Assembly: GCF_000725125.1 (NCBI RefSeq) | Contig: NZ_JFCB01000032.1 | Span: 1 to 64,000 of the forward strand | Length of the DNA: 64,000 bases | Source of the DNA: Streptomyces toyocaensis | GTDB taxonomy: Bacteria > Actinomycetota > Actinomycetes > Streptomycetales > Streptomycetaceae | Reading direction: 5' to 3' | Shown here: piece by piece, positions 7,671-14,976 of the stretch | How the letters are laid out: each line of letters opens with the position of its first letter | Numbering within the stretch: the stretch's first letter is position 1 | The notes under the pieces: model-generated | Databases searched by the model: none | Seen by the model: the letters and a program-made list of their open reading frames with translations, nothing else | Told to the model about the DNA's origin: nothing | Made by a program: the position numbers and the translations under genes

Positions 7671-9791
7671 TCAGGCCCCGCGCCGCACGCTCCGCAGGAC
7701 GAAGAATCCGAAGATCACCAGGACTCCGCCCAGCGCGGCTGGCCACAGCTGGGCCCCGGTCTCGGCGAGGCTCCCCGTCCCGGCCTGTGCCTGGGTCCCG
7801 TCCTCTGTTCCGAGTTCGGGGAGGCTGCCGGGCACCTCGGCGGCCTGGGCCGCCTGACCGCCGACGCCCTCGCCGCCCCGGTCGCCGTCCTGGTTCCCGG
7901 CGCCCGCGTCCCCGCCGTTCCCGGCCGGGAGGGAGGCCTTCACATCGGGCTGCTCGGGCTGCTCGGGTCGTGCGGTGCCGTCGCCGCCCGCGGGCTCCTC
8001 GGCGGCAGGGCTCTCGGCCGGAGTCTCAGCCGGGGTCTCAGCCGGGGTCTCGGCCGGGGTCTCCGACGGCTGCTCCTGACCGCCGTCGCCCTGGTCGCCG
8101 CCGTCGCCAGGCTTGTCGCCGCCGTCGCCCTGGTCACCGTCGCCGGGCTTGTCGCCACCGTCGCCCTGGCCCGGGTCCTCCGGCGTGGCCGTGGGCTCCT
8201 CCGGCTGCTGCGGCTCCTCGCTCGGCTCGCCGTCACCGTTGCCGCCGTCACCGGCACCGCAGGTGCGGCCCTCGTTGATGCAGCCGACCATCTCGTTCAT
8301 CAGGTCCTCGTCGAAGACGTTGATGAAGTCGCCGTGGTCCGTGATCGGCTTGTGCAGCTGCTCCGGGAAGGAGTCGACCGCGAACAACGGCGTCGTCCTG
8401 CCGCCGTCCTCGAGGCTCGGCGCGTCGACGTCGTAGACGATGCGCTGCACCAGCTGCGGCACCGGCTTGAAGCCCGCCGGGCAGTTGCCCTCGGCGTCCG
8501 TGAACGCCATGTGCGTACGGTGGTTGGCGCTGTCGATGTTGCGCCCGTCCCAGCAGCTCTGGAAGTCGAAGGTGCGCACGACGTCGCTGCCCTCGGGGCA
8601 CAGCGGGTACTTGTCCGTCAGCTGCCGGTCCTCGAAACCGGTGCAGCTCCACGACGCGTTGGCGTTGGCGGGGCCGTTGACGAACGACTTGGCGTCGCCG
8701 GTGATGATGCGCAGCAGCCGGGGCATGGCGGTGACGTCTCCGCGCGGGTTGCCCACGAAGGTCAGCGTGACCTCCTTGGGGGTGACGATCTCACCGGCGT
8801 TGCCCTCGATGCCGCCGCCAGGGGCGTCGGCATCCCGCTCCTGGGTTCCGTTCTGCAGGCGCAGCACCGGCCAGTAGTACGACGACTTGTCGCCCTGGTC
8901 CTCGCAGCTCGTGTCCGCCTGCGCCAGATCCTCGTCGCTGGAGAAGGCGTTGGTGACCTGGTTGCCGATGTAGTCGTGGAAGTGGTGGGCGCCGTTGCTG
9001 ACACCCGGGGCGGCGATCACGTTGTCCGAGTTGAACACGCCGTTCGCGTTGACGCCGCACTCGGTGGTGAAGGTGCCGCGGGAGGCGTTCTCCGTCTGCT
9101 TCGTCCTGGAGACGTTGGGCTGGACGCTCTCGATGTCGACGTAGTCACCGGCGACAGGACCGTTGCCGGCCTGGCCGCCGTTCCCGCCCTGGCCCTGCTG
9201 GTCCTGACCACCCTGCTGGCCCTGACCACCTTGCTGGTCCTGGCCCTGCTGGTCCTGTCCATCGCCGCCGTCGCCCGCCTGCTCGCCGCCGGTGCCGTCG
9301 CCTTCCTGGCCGGCGCCCTGCTCAGCAGGGGCGTTGCCCGACTCGCGCACGGCACAGGCGGCGAGTTCCTCCAGTCCCTCGGGCCGGTCGCCCACCCGGT
9401 CGATGGCGGTCGCTATGCGGGAGAGCGTCGCGGAGCGCTTCTCCTTCAGCGGCCCGGCGATCGCGTTGTCCGCGAACGCCGGGTCCTGCCGGAGGGCGTC
9501 GGCCGACTCGCCGAGCCGCCTGTAGGCCTCGGCGACCTGCGCGTCGAGACCGGCGAGTTCCTTGTCGACCTCCGCCCGTGCCTCCTGGGGCACCGACGTC
9601 AGCCGCGTGGCCACGTCGGGGCAGTCGATCGTGGCGCCGGCAAGAACCCGCGCCTGATCGGCACCCGTCCCGCCCTCCTCCGTCGCGGAAGCGTAGACAT
9701 TTGCCGCCATCATCCCGCCTCCGCCGAGGATCAGGGCGAACGCGGCCAGAGTCGCGCGCTGTTTCGGGCGTCTGCGTGTGTTGCGTGGCAA
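7671..9791 (-). CDS. DUF1996 secreted protein with LAETG sortase signal
   Basis: 706 residues. N-terminus: basic residues then the hydrophobic segment ATLAAFALILGGGGMMAANV (export signal). There is a helical region to ~150, then a Gln/Gly-rich linker (QGQDQQGGQGQQGGQDQQGQ). The DUF1996 domain (~220-480) carries HHFHDYIGNQ, SYYWPVLRLQNG and CWDGRNIDSANHRTHMAF. A long Gly/Asp/Lys repeat linker with ETPAETPAETPAE follows, ending LAETG, a hydrophobic helix and RSVRRGA. LAXTG is the recognition motif of class E sortases of Streptomyces, so the protein is probably covalently wall-anchored. Start TTG with GGAG 7 bases upstream. The function of DUF1996 is unknown. Confidence 0.88.
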   Translation of the reverse strand: MPRNTRRRPKQRATLAAFALILGGGGMMAANVYASATEEGGTGADQARVLAGATIDCPDVATRLTSVPQEARAEVDKELAGLDAQVAEAYRRLGESADALRQDPAFADNAIAGPLKEKRSATLSRIATAIDRVGDRPEGLEELAACAVRESGNAPAEQGAGQEGDGTGGEQAGDGGDGQDQQGQDQQGGQGQQGGQDQQGQGGNGGQAGNGPVAGDYVDIESVQPNVSRTKQTENASRGTFTTECGVNANGVFNSDNVIAAPGVSNGAHHFHDYIGNQVTNAFSSDEDLAQADTSCEDQGDKSSYYWPVLRLQNGTQERDADAPGGGIEGNAGEIVTPKEVTLTFVGNPRGDVTAMPRLLRIITGDAKSFVNGPANANASWSCTGFEDRQLTDKYPLCPEGSDVVRTFDFQSCWDGRNIDSANHRTHMAFTDAEGNCPAGFKPVPQLVQRIVYDVDAPSLEDGGRTTPLFAVDSFPEQLHKPITDHGDFINVFDEDLMNEMVGCINEGRTCGAGDGGNGDGEPSEEPQQPEEPTATPEDPGQGDGGDKPGDGDQGDGGDKPGDGGDQGDGGQEQPSETPAETPAETPAETPAESPAAEEPAGGDGTARPEQPEQPDVKASLPAGNGGDAGAGNQDGDRGGEGVGGQAAQAAEVPGSLPELGTEDGTQAQAGTGSLAETGAQLWPAALGGVLVIFGFFVLRSVRRGA

Positions 9792-9923
9792 GGCAGTACT
9801 CCTACGCTTCCGTCGCGGGGGTCGGCATGGGATTCCCACGCCCCATACGCAGACGGACCGCCGTGTGTTCAGACGCCTCGCGATTTCTTCACGGGATCCC
9901 GGAGCGGACGAGCCCCGGGACGG

Positions 9924-9962
9924 CGGGTCCCCGCCGGGCTCGGCACGCCCGGCGGGGACCCG
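9924..9962. terminator. Strong hairpin terminator downstream of the LPMO gene
   Basis: Perfect 16-base arms (9924-9939 and 9947-9962) around a 7-base loop, 29 bases beyond the stop of the minus-strand LPMO gene. The rest of 9792-9991 is the promoter region of the DUF1996 gene; I see no gene in it. Confidence 0.8.
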
Positions 9963-9991
9963 GTGTTCGGGGAAGGTGACGTTCCGTCGGC

Positions 9992-10666
9992 TCAGCCGAA
10001 GTTGACGTCACTGCAGAGGAAGTACGTCTGGTCCATGTGCGAGGCCTGCCAGATCGTGTAGACGACGTGGCGGCCGCTGAGACCCGACGTGCTCACCGGG
10101 ATCGAGTAGTTCTGGCTGGGGGCGTACGCGCCGGTGCGCGCCACCAGTTGCAGGTCGTCCCAGCCCAGCTGCTGCGTGGCGGGGTCGAAGCCCTGCCGGG
10201 TGACGTAGACGAGGAAGTAGTCCGCGCCGTGGCTGGCCTGGTCGTGGAGCCGGACGGTGAAGTCGTCGTTCACGTCCGTCGTCTTCCAGGCACCCACCGT
10301 GTCCAAGGAGTTGTACCGCCCGCCCTCGGTGTGCCCGCCGCTGCACAGCTGACCGTCGGGGACGACGGCCTGGAAGTTCCCGGCGGAACCGTTGCGGTAC
10401 AGACCGTTCCAGTTCCACATGGCGTTGGGGTTGTCCTGCCAGGCCTGCCAGCACATCGGGTCCTGCTGGGCCATCGCCGGGTTCTGGAAGTCACTCCCCC
10501 AGCGCTGCCAGCAGCCGTAGTTGCGGGACGCCGGGTCGACCACGGAGCCGTGGGCGACGGCCGTGCCGCTCCAGGGGATCAGGGTGAGCAGCGCGGCCAC
10601 CGCGACGGTCAGAGCGAGCGACAGGCGGGACCGGAGCACGGATGTGACATAGCCATGCCAAACCAT
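9992..10666 (-). CDS. AA10 lytic polysaccharide monooxygenase (chitin/cellulose oxidase)
   Basis: 224 residues. The signal peptide ends TAVA, followed by HGSVVDPASRNYGCWQRW. The new N-terminal histidine is the first ligand of the copper histidine brace; the second is probably in DQASHGADYFLVYV. The mature domain is ~190 residues with paired cysteines, matching single-domain AA10 enzymes, which cleave crystalline chitin or cellulose oxidatively outside the cell. It has no carbohydrate-binding module. Start ATG at 10666 with GAAGG upstream. A perfect CebR-type operator lies 60 bases upstream, suggesting control by cello-oligosaccharides and favouring cellulose as substrate (inference). Confidence 0.95.
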   Translation of the reverse strand: MVWHGYVTSVLRSRLSLALTVAVAALLTLIPWSGTAVAHGSVVDPASRNYGCWQRWGSDFQNPAMAQQDPMCWQAWQDNPNAMWNWNGLYRNGSAGNFQAVVPDGQLCSGGHTEGGRYNSLDTVGAWKTTDVNDDFTVRLHDQASHGADYFLVYVTRQGFDPATQQLGWDDLQLVARTGAYAPSQNYSIPVSTSGLSGRHVVYTIWQASHMDQTYFLCSDVNFG

Positions 10667-10726
10667 GAAGACCTTCTTTCCACTGTGGGGGTTGTGGGGG
10701 TGGGGGGAGCGCCGCCCATCCGGACA

Positions 10727-10740
10727 TGGGAGCGCTCCCA
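10727..10740. promoter_or_regulatory. CebR-type operator upstream of the LPMO gene
   Basis: The 14-base perfect palindrome TGGGAGCGCTCCCA is the known CebR box of Streptomyces, bound by the LacI-family cellulose-utilisation repressor. It lies 60 bases before the LPMO start codon. Confidence 0.85.
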
Positions 10741-10844
10741 AACCAGGCTGCGCTCGACGAAACGGAGCGGCAACATGCATTCGCGCCACTTCCCGGCGGG
10801 CCGTGGCGCGTTCGACGCGTTCGACGGGACGGGGCGGCGACCCC

Positions 10845-11486
10845 TCAGAACCGGTCGGGCTCCTCGGTCGTACGTCCGAGGCAGACGACCGACTCGCCCA
10901 TCGGTGCGTCGATCTCCTCGAAGCCCATCCGGTCGTAGAAGGCCCGGGCCGGCTTGTTGGCGGCCGCCATCACGAGGTGCACGGACGGCACTCCCGCGTC
11001 CCGCAGCGCCCTGAGGAAGGTCCGCATGAGCCGCCGGCCGTAACCGCGCCCCTGCCACTCGGGCAGCAGGTCGATGTGCAGATGGGCCGGCCAGGCGGCC
11101 AGCTCGGGGACGACCATCCGCTCCGGGTGGTGCAGCAGCAGGGCGATCTCCTCGTCCGGGGTCTCCGGCGGCCCGGACGGTCCGGGATGGCGGTCGGCGA
11201 CCAGCGGGAGCCATGCCGCACGGAAGGTCCTGGCGAAGCGGGCCGTGTCGGCGGTGCCGACGACGTAGCCGACCGCCCGGCCGCTCCCGTCGTCCAGGAC
11301 GAAGGCGAGCTCGGGCTCCAGATGGACGTAGGGGGCCGCGAAGGTGTCCGGGAAGACGGTGGGATCGGCGTAGTGGGGGCGGCTGTCCTGGCCGTTGTGC
11401 GCGGTGCGGATGCAGATGTCGTCGAGGGCGGCCCGGTCCTCGCGACGGTACGGGCGGATCCTGGGGGACTCGGTCATGTCCGGCAT
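10845..11486 (-). CDS. GNAT-family N-acetyltransferase
   Basis: 213 residues. The acetyl-CoA binding motif WQGRGYGRRLMRTFLRALRD is near residue 150, followed by VMAAANKPARAFYDRMGFEE, the classic end of a GNAT domain. Substrate not assignable. Two ATGs (11486 and 11477) are possible; AAAGG lies 6 bases before the first. A second CebR-type box lies 10 bases upstream of the start. It sits 180 bases from the LPMO gene on the same strand, but the intervening box suggests separate transcripts. Confidence 0.88.
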   Translation of the reverse strand: MPDMTESPRIRPYRREDRAALDDICIRTAHNGQDSRPHYADPTVFPDTFAAPYVHLEPELAFVLDDGSGRAVGYVVGTADTARFARTFRAAWLPLVADRHPGPSGPPETPDEEIALLLHHPERMVVPELAAWPAHLHIDLLPEWQGRGYGRRLMRTFLRALRDAGVPSVHLVMAAANKPARAFYDRMGFEEIDAPMGESVVCLGRTTEEPDRF

Positions 11487-11496
11487 CCTGCACCTT

Positions 11497-11510
11497 TGGG
11501 AGCGCTCCCA
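11497..11510. promoter_or_regulatory. Second CebR-type operator, between the GNAT and YihY genes
   Basis: A second exact copy of TGGGAGCGCTCCCA. It is 10 bases before the GNAT start on the minus strand and ~60 bases before the YihY start on the plus strand, so it could affect either gene. Confidence 0.75.
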
Positions 11511-11572
11511 CAACCTCTTTGGGGCCGGGCCGGATCCCGGCCCGGCGTGACATGGCGGTCACGGGTTACTCG

Positions 11573-12706
11573 ATGGCCATGAAGCTGCATATCCCGGGGC
11601 TGAACGACAAGCAGGCCCACAAGGGCACGACGGACGAGGCCCGCCCGGGTCACGGGGGACAGCGCGCGGCGCCGGACGAGGCCCGTCCGGATCAGGAGGC
11701 GGAGCGCGCGGCGCCGGACGACCCCGGGCCCAGTGACGAGGTGGAGCGGGCGGCGCCCGACTCACCGGCCAAGCTGCCGAAAGGGGCGTGGGGCGCGGCG
11801 CTGAAGGGCAGCCTGCACGAGTTCAAGGACGACGAACTCACGGACCGGGCCGCGGCGCTGACGTACTACGGCGTCCTGTCGCTGTTCCCGGCGTTGCTGG
11901 CGCTCGTGTCCATCCTGGGCCTCACCGGCAAATCCACCACCGACAAGGTGCTGGAGAACCTCCAGGAGCTCACCGCCCCCGGCGCGGCCCGGGACATCAT
12001 CACGCAGGCGGTCGAGCAGCTCCAGGGCAACGCGGGCATCGGCTCGATCGTGGCGATCGTCGGTCTGGTGCTGGCCATCTGGTCGGCGTCCGGCTATGTG
12101 GCGGCGTTCATGCGCTCGGCGAACGCGGTCTACGACATGCCCGAGGGGCGTCCGGTGTGGAAGGTGCTCCCGGTACGCGTCGGAGTGACGGTCGTGCTGA
12201 TGCTGATGGCCGTGATCAGTGCGCTGATCGTGGTCTTCACCGGCGGTCTGGCCCGTCAGGCGGGCGATCTGCTCGGTCTGGGCGACACCGCGCTGACCGT
12301 GTGGTCGATCGCCAAGTGGCCGGTGCTGATCGTCCTGGTCGTCATGATGATCGCACTGCTGTACTGGGCGGCCCCGAACGCCAAGGTCCGGGGGTTCCGG
12401 TGGATCACTCCGGGCAGTTTCCTGGCGCTGCTGATCTGGCTGGTCGCCTCCGCGGGCTTCGCCCTCTACGTGGCCAACTTCGGGTCGTACAACAAGACGT
12501 ACGGCACGATGGCCGGTGTCATCGTGTTCCTGATCTGGCTGTGGATCACCAACCTGGCCATTCTGCTCGGGCTGGAGTTCGACGCGGAGATCGCCCGGCA
12601 GCGGGCCATCGCCGGGGGCCATCCGCCGGAGGCGGAGCCGTACACGCAGCCGCGCGACACTCGGGCCTGGGACGAGGAGGACCGGCGGCGGATGGACGAG
12701 ACCTGA
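11573..12706 (+). CDS. YihY/BrkB-family membrane protein
   Basis: About 377 residues. An acidic, repetitive N-terminal tail (imperfect repeats of APDEARPDQEAERAAPD) precedes the YihY domain, which starts DRAAALTYYGVLSLFPALLA and has six membrane segments ending VIVFLIWLWITNLAILLGLE. The family is poorly understood; it was once misnamed as an RNase. The start is uncertain: ATG at 11552, 11573 or 11579, none with a strong ribosome binding site. The C-terminus is a hydrophilic cytoplasmic tail. Confidence 0.9.
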   Translation: MAMKLHIPGLNDKQAHKGTTDEARPGHGGQRAAPDEARPDQEAERAAPDDPGPSDEVERAAPDSPAKLPKGAWGAALKGSLHEFKDDELTDRAAALTYYGVLSLFPALLALVSILGLTGKSTTDKVLENLQELTAPGAARDIITQAVEQLQGNAGIGSIVAIVGLVLAIWSASGYVAAFMRSANAVYDMPEGRPVWKVLPVRVGVTVVLMLMAVISALIVVFTGGLARQAGDLLGLGDTALTVWSIAKWPVLIVLVVMMIALLYWAAPNAKVRGFRWITPGSFLALLIWLVASAGFALYVANFGSYNKTYGTMAGVIVFLIWLWITNLAILLGLEFDAEIARQRAIAGGHPPEAEPYTQPRDTRAWDEEDRRRMDET

Positions 12707-12736
12707 CCATCCCGAGGGACCCGAACGGACCGCCCG

Positions 12737-12766
12737 ACGGCCCGGCCGCACCGGCGGCCGGGCCGT
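12737..12766. terminator. Bidirectional hairpin terminator
   Basis: Perfect 12-base arms (ACGGCCCGGCCG and its complement) with a 6-base loop, between the convergent YihY and flavodoxin-like genes. A short T run follows on the plus strand. Confidence 0.75.
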
Positions 12767-12767
12767 T

Positions 12768-13220
12768 TCAGTCCGCCAGGCCGGCCGCGAGCGTGGCGCC
12801 CAGTTCCCAGCACTGTTCGGCGGCGGCCTTGTCGGGCTCACCGGTGACCGTCACGGTCTCCGCCGCGCGACGCCAGCCCAGACCCGTCGTGACCGATTCG
12901 ATGCCGCGTACCGCGCCCGTGACGTCGCTGCCGCCGTGCACGTAGTAACCGAAGGGCCGCCCCCGCGTGGTGTCCAGGCAGGGATAGTAGATCTGGTCGA
13001 AGAAGTGCTTGAGCGCCCCCGACATGTAGCCGAGATTGGCGGGTGTGCCGAGGAGGTAGCCGTCCGCGTCCAGGACGTCGGAGGCGGTGGCGGAGAGGGC
13101 CGCCCGCCGCACCACCCGGACGCCCTCGATCTCCGGGGCCGTCGTCCCGGCGAGGACGGCTTCGAACATCGCCTGGCAGTTGGGCGAGGGCGTGTGGTGG
13201 ACGATCAGCAGAGTCGGCAC
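12768..13220 (-). CDS. Flavodoxin-like / NADPH-dependent FMN reductase family protein
   Basis: 150 residues from a GTG start (VPTLLIVHHTPSPNCQAMFE). The N-terminal beta-strand with a Ser/Thr-rich phosphate loop, ADGYLLGTPANLGYMSGALK and KHFFDQIYYPCLD are hallmarks of the flavodoxin-fold FMN-binding family. It probably carries out FMN-dependent electron transfer or quinone/nitro reduction in the cytoplasm. Transcribed divergently from the methyltransferase gene. Confidence 0.85.
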   Translation of the reverse strand: MPTLLIVHHTPSPNCQAMFEAVLAGTTAPEIEGVRVVRRAALSATASDVLDADGYLLGTPANLGYMSGALKHFFDQIYYPCLDTTRGRPFGYYVHGGSDVTGAVRGIESVTTGLGWRRAAETVTVTGEPDKAAAEQCWELGATLAAGLAD

Positions 13221-13317
13221 ACCCCGACCCTGCCGTGCCGGCCGCGGCGTCCGCAAGCCGGGCGGCAGCCGCGCACGGGCGGTGCCCCGTTGTCACGACG
13301 GGACGCGAAGTGGCACG

Positions 13318-14007
13318 ATGCCCCGCATCGGAAACGCGGAGACGGGGTGCGTCTTGGTCGACGAGGAACACGAGTCACCGGCGGCGGCGGTGTTCGACGC
13401 GCTGGGCAGCGAGTACGAGAAGGCGTTCGCCTCCTCGGCGGCTCACCGGGCGTCGCTGGACTGGCTGCTGGAGCGCCTGGCGCCCGGCAGCAGGGTGCTG
13501 GACGTGGGCAGCGGCACGGGCCGGCCCACGGCCGAGGTGCTCGCCGCCGCGGGTCACCGGGTGCTGGGGGTCGACGTGTCCCCGGTGATGGTGGAGATCG
13601 CCTCCCGTCAGGTGCCCGAGGCCGAGTTCCGTTGCGAGGACATCCGCCGGACGACGCTCGAGGACGCTTCTTTCGACGCGGTCTGCCTCTACTTCGCGAC
13701 GTTGCAGATGTCCCGGTCGGAGCAGTCCGGGCTGCTCCGCCGGCTGGGCCGGGCGCTGCGCCCGGGCGGTCTGCTCGTGCTGGCCACCGTGCCGCTGGAC
13801 GTGGAGGAGTTCGACGGGGTGTTCATGGGACAGCCCGTGCGGGTCACCAGCTTCGCGGCCGAGGACCTCATCGCCCTGGTGCGCGAGGCGGGGCTGACGG
13901 TGCAGTCGGAGCGGAGCGTGATGTTCACCCCGACCCACCCGGACGCCCGGCCGGAGCCGCACCTGTTCCTGCACTGCCGCCGCGAGGGGCCCGCCCCCGT
14001 GGGCTGA
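13318..14007 (+). CDS. Class I SAM-dependent methyltransferase
   Basis: 229 residues. The SAM-binding motif VLDVGSGTGRPTAEVLAAAG is near residue 60, followed by VLGVDVSPVMVEIASRQVPE and the post-motif LGRALRPGGLLVLATVPLDV. This is the typical small-molecule methyltransferase layout; substrate unknown. Start ATG at 13318; a TTG at the LVDEEHES segment is an alternative. A 20-base palindrome at 14006-14025 overlaps its stop codon and may end transcription. Confidence 0.88.
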   Translation: MPRIGNAETGCVLVDEEHESPAAAVFDALGSEYEKAFASSAAHRASLDWLLERLAPGSRVLDVGSGTGRPTAEVLAAAGHRVLGVDVSPVMVEIASRQVPEAEFRCEDIRRTTLEDASFDAVCLYFATLQMSRSEQSGLLRRLGRALRPGGLLVLATVPLDVEEFDGVFMGQPVRVTSFAAEDLIALVREAGLTVQSERSVMFTPTHPDARPEPHLFLHCRREGPAPVG

Positions 14008-14054
14008 CGCCCGGGCCCGGGCGTCCCCGCGGCGTGACCACCGCGCCCCGGTGA

Positions 14055-14405
14055 CTACGGCAGGGGCTTCGGCTCCTTCTGCGCGGCCTGGAGGTCCGCG
14101 AGGAGTTCGGCCTGGCCGGCGAGGACACCGGACAGGATGGTGCGGGCGACCCGCAGCAGTTCCGCCACGTGCGGGCTGGTCAGCGAGTAGTACACAGTCG
14201 AGCCCTCCTTGCGGCCGACCACCAGGTTCGCCCGCCGCAGCACGGCCAGTTGCTGGGAGAGGTGCGCCGGCTCGATGCCCACCTCGGGCAGCATCTCCGC
14301 GACCGCGTGCTCGCGCTCGCTGAGCAGTTCCAGCACGCGGATCCGGGCGGGGTGCCCCAGTGTCTTGAAGAACTCGGCCTTCAGCTGGTACAGCGGCGTG
14401 GTCAT
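14055..14405 (-). CDS. ArsR-family transcriptional regulator without cysteines
   Basis: 116 residues. A winged helix-turn-helix is clear: FFKTLGHPARIRVLELLSER, then GIEPAHLSQQLAVLRRANLV and GRKEGSTVYYSL. The protein has no cysteine, so neither a Cys-type metal site nor a dithiol sensor is possible; a His/Asp site or another ligand must be used. RBS AAGGGGA 7 bases before the ATG. It follows the SulP/ATPase pair on the same strand, and a symmetric site lies upstream of the SulP gene. Confidence 0.88.
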   Translation of the reverse strand: MTTPLYQLKAEFFKTLGHPARIRVLELLSEREHAVAEMLPEVGIEPAHLSQQLAVLRRANLVVGRKEGSTVYYSLTSPHVAELLRVARTILSGVLAGQAELLADLQAAQKEPKPLP

Positions 14406-14553
14406 CGTGCCGTCCCCTTTCCGGCGCGGCAGCACGGCCCCGGCGGCCGGTCCTCGGTCCATCGCCTCATCCGTTCGTCGACACCCGCCTCGGCATTTTC
14501 CGACATTAGCAACGTCGTACATCCCCGCCGTCCGGCGGTGGTCTCCGGTGGCC

Positions 14554-14976
14554 TCACAGGGGAAGCGTGATCCAGACGCTCTTGCCGCGGCCGTCGGCGT
14601 CGCCGCGGACCACGGCGGTGCCGCCGAGGCCGTGGGTCAGTTCGACGACGGTGGCCAGTCCGCCCGGTCCGGCGCCGTCCGCCCCGTACAGCCGGGGCCG
14701 GCGGGGGTGGCGGTCGTGCACGGCGAACACCAGGCACTCGGGGCCCGCCGCGTAGATCACCGTGGTCTGCGGGGAGACCTCGGCCGCGTGGCGGACGCTG
14801 TTGGTCACCAGTTCGCTCAGGATGAGCAGCGCCGGGCCCACCGCCGGGTGGTGTGCGCCTATGCCCCACTCCGCGAGGGCCTGCTCGGCGGTCTCGCGGG
14901 CGAGACGCACGGCACCCGGCCCGGTGGGCAGGGTGAGCACGTGGCGGTACGGCAGCGTGTGCGGCGCGGGGATCAT
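14554..14976 (-). CDS. RsbW-like ATP-binding protein (HATPase, anti-sigma type)
   Basis: 140 residues. It has the Bergerat ATP-binding fold: LLILSELVTNSVRHA (N box), DRHPRRP (degenerate G1) and GGLATVVELTHGLGG. These short stand-alone ATPases are very numerous in Streptomyces and resemble anti-sigma factor kinases. Its ATG overlaps the stop of the SulP gene by 4 bases, so the two are co-translated. The coupling to a STAS-containing transporter is notable, because STAS is the usual partner of RsbW-type kinases. Confidence 0.88.
   Translation of the reverse strand: MIPAPHTLPYRHVLTLPTGPGAVRLARETAEQALAEWGIGAHHPAVGPALLILSELVTNSVRHAAEVSPQTTVIYAAGPECLVFAVHDRHPRRPRLYGADGAGPGGLATVVELTHGLGGTAVVRGDADGRGKSVWITLPL

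Noticed and set aside
7557..10061. 834-residue plus-strand open frame
   Set aside because: Shadow of the DUF1996 gene on the other strand; composition is low-complexity Val/Ala/Arg and it lacks any family motif.
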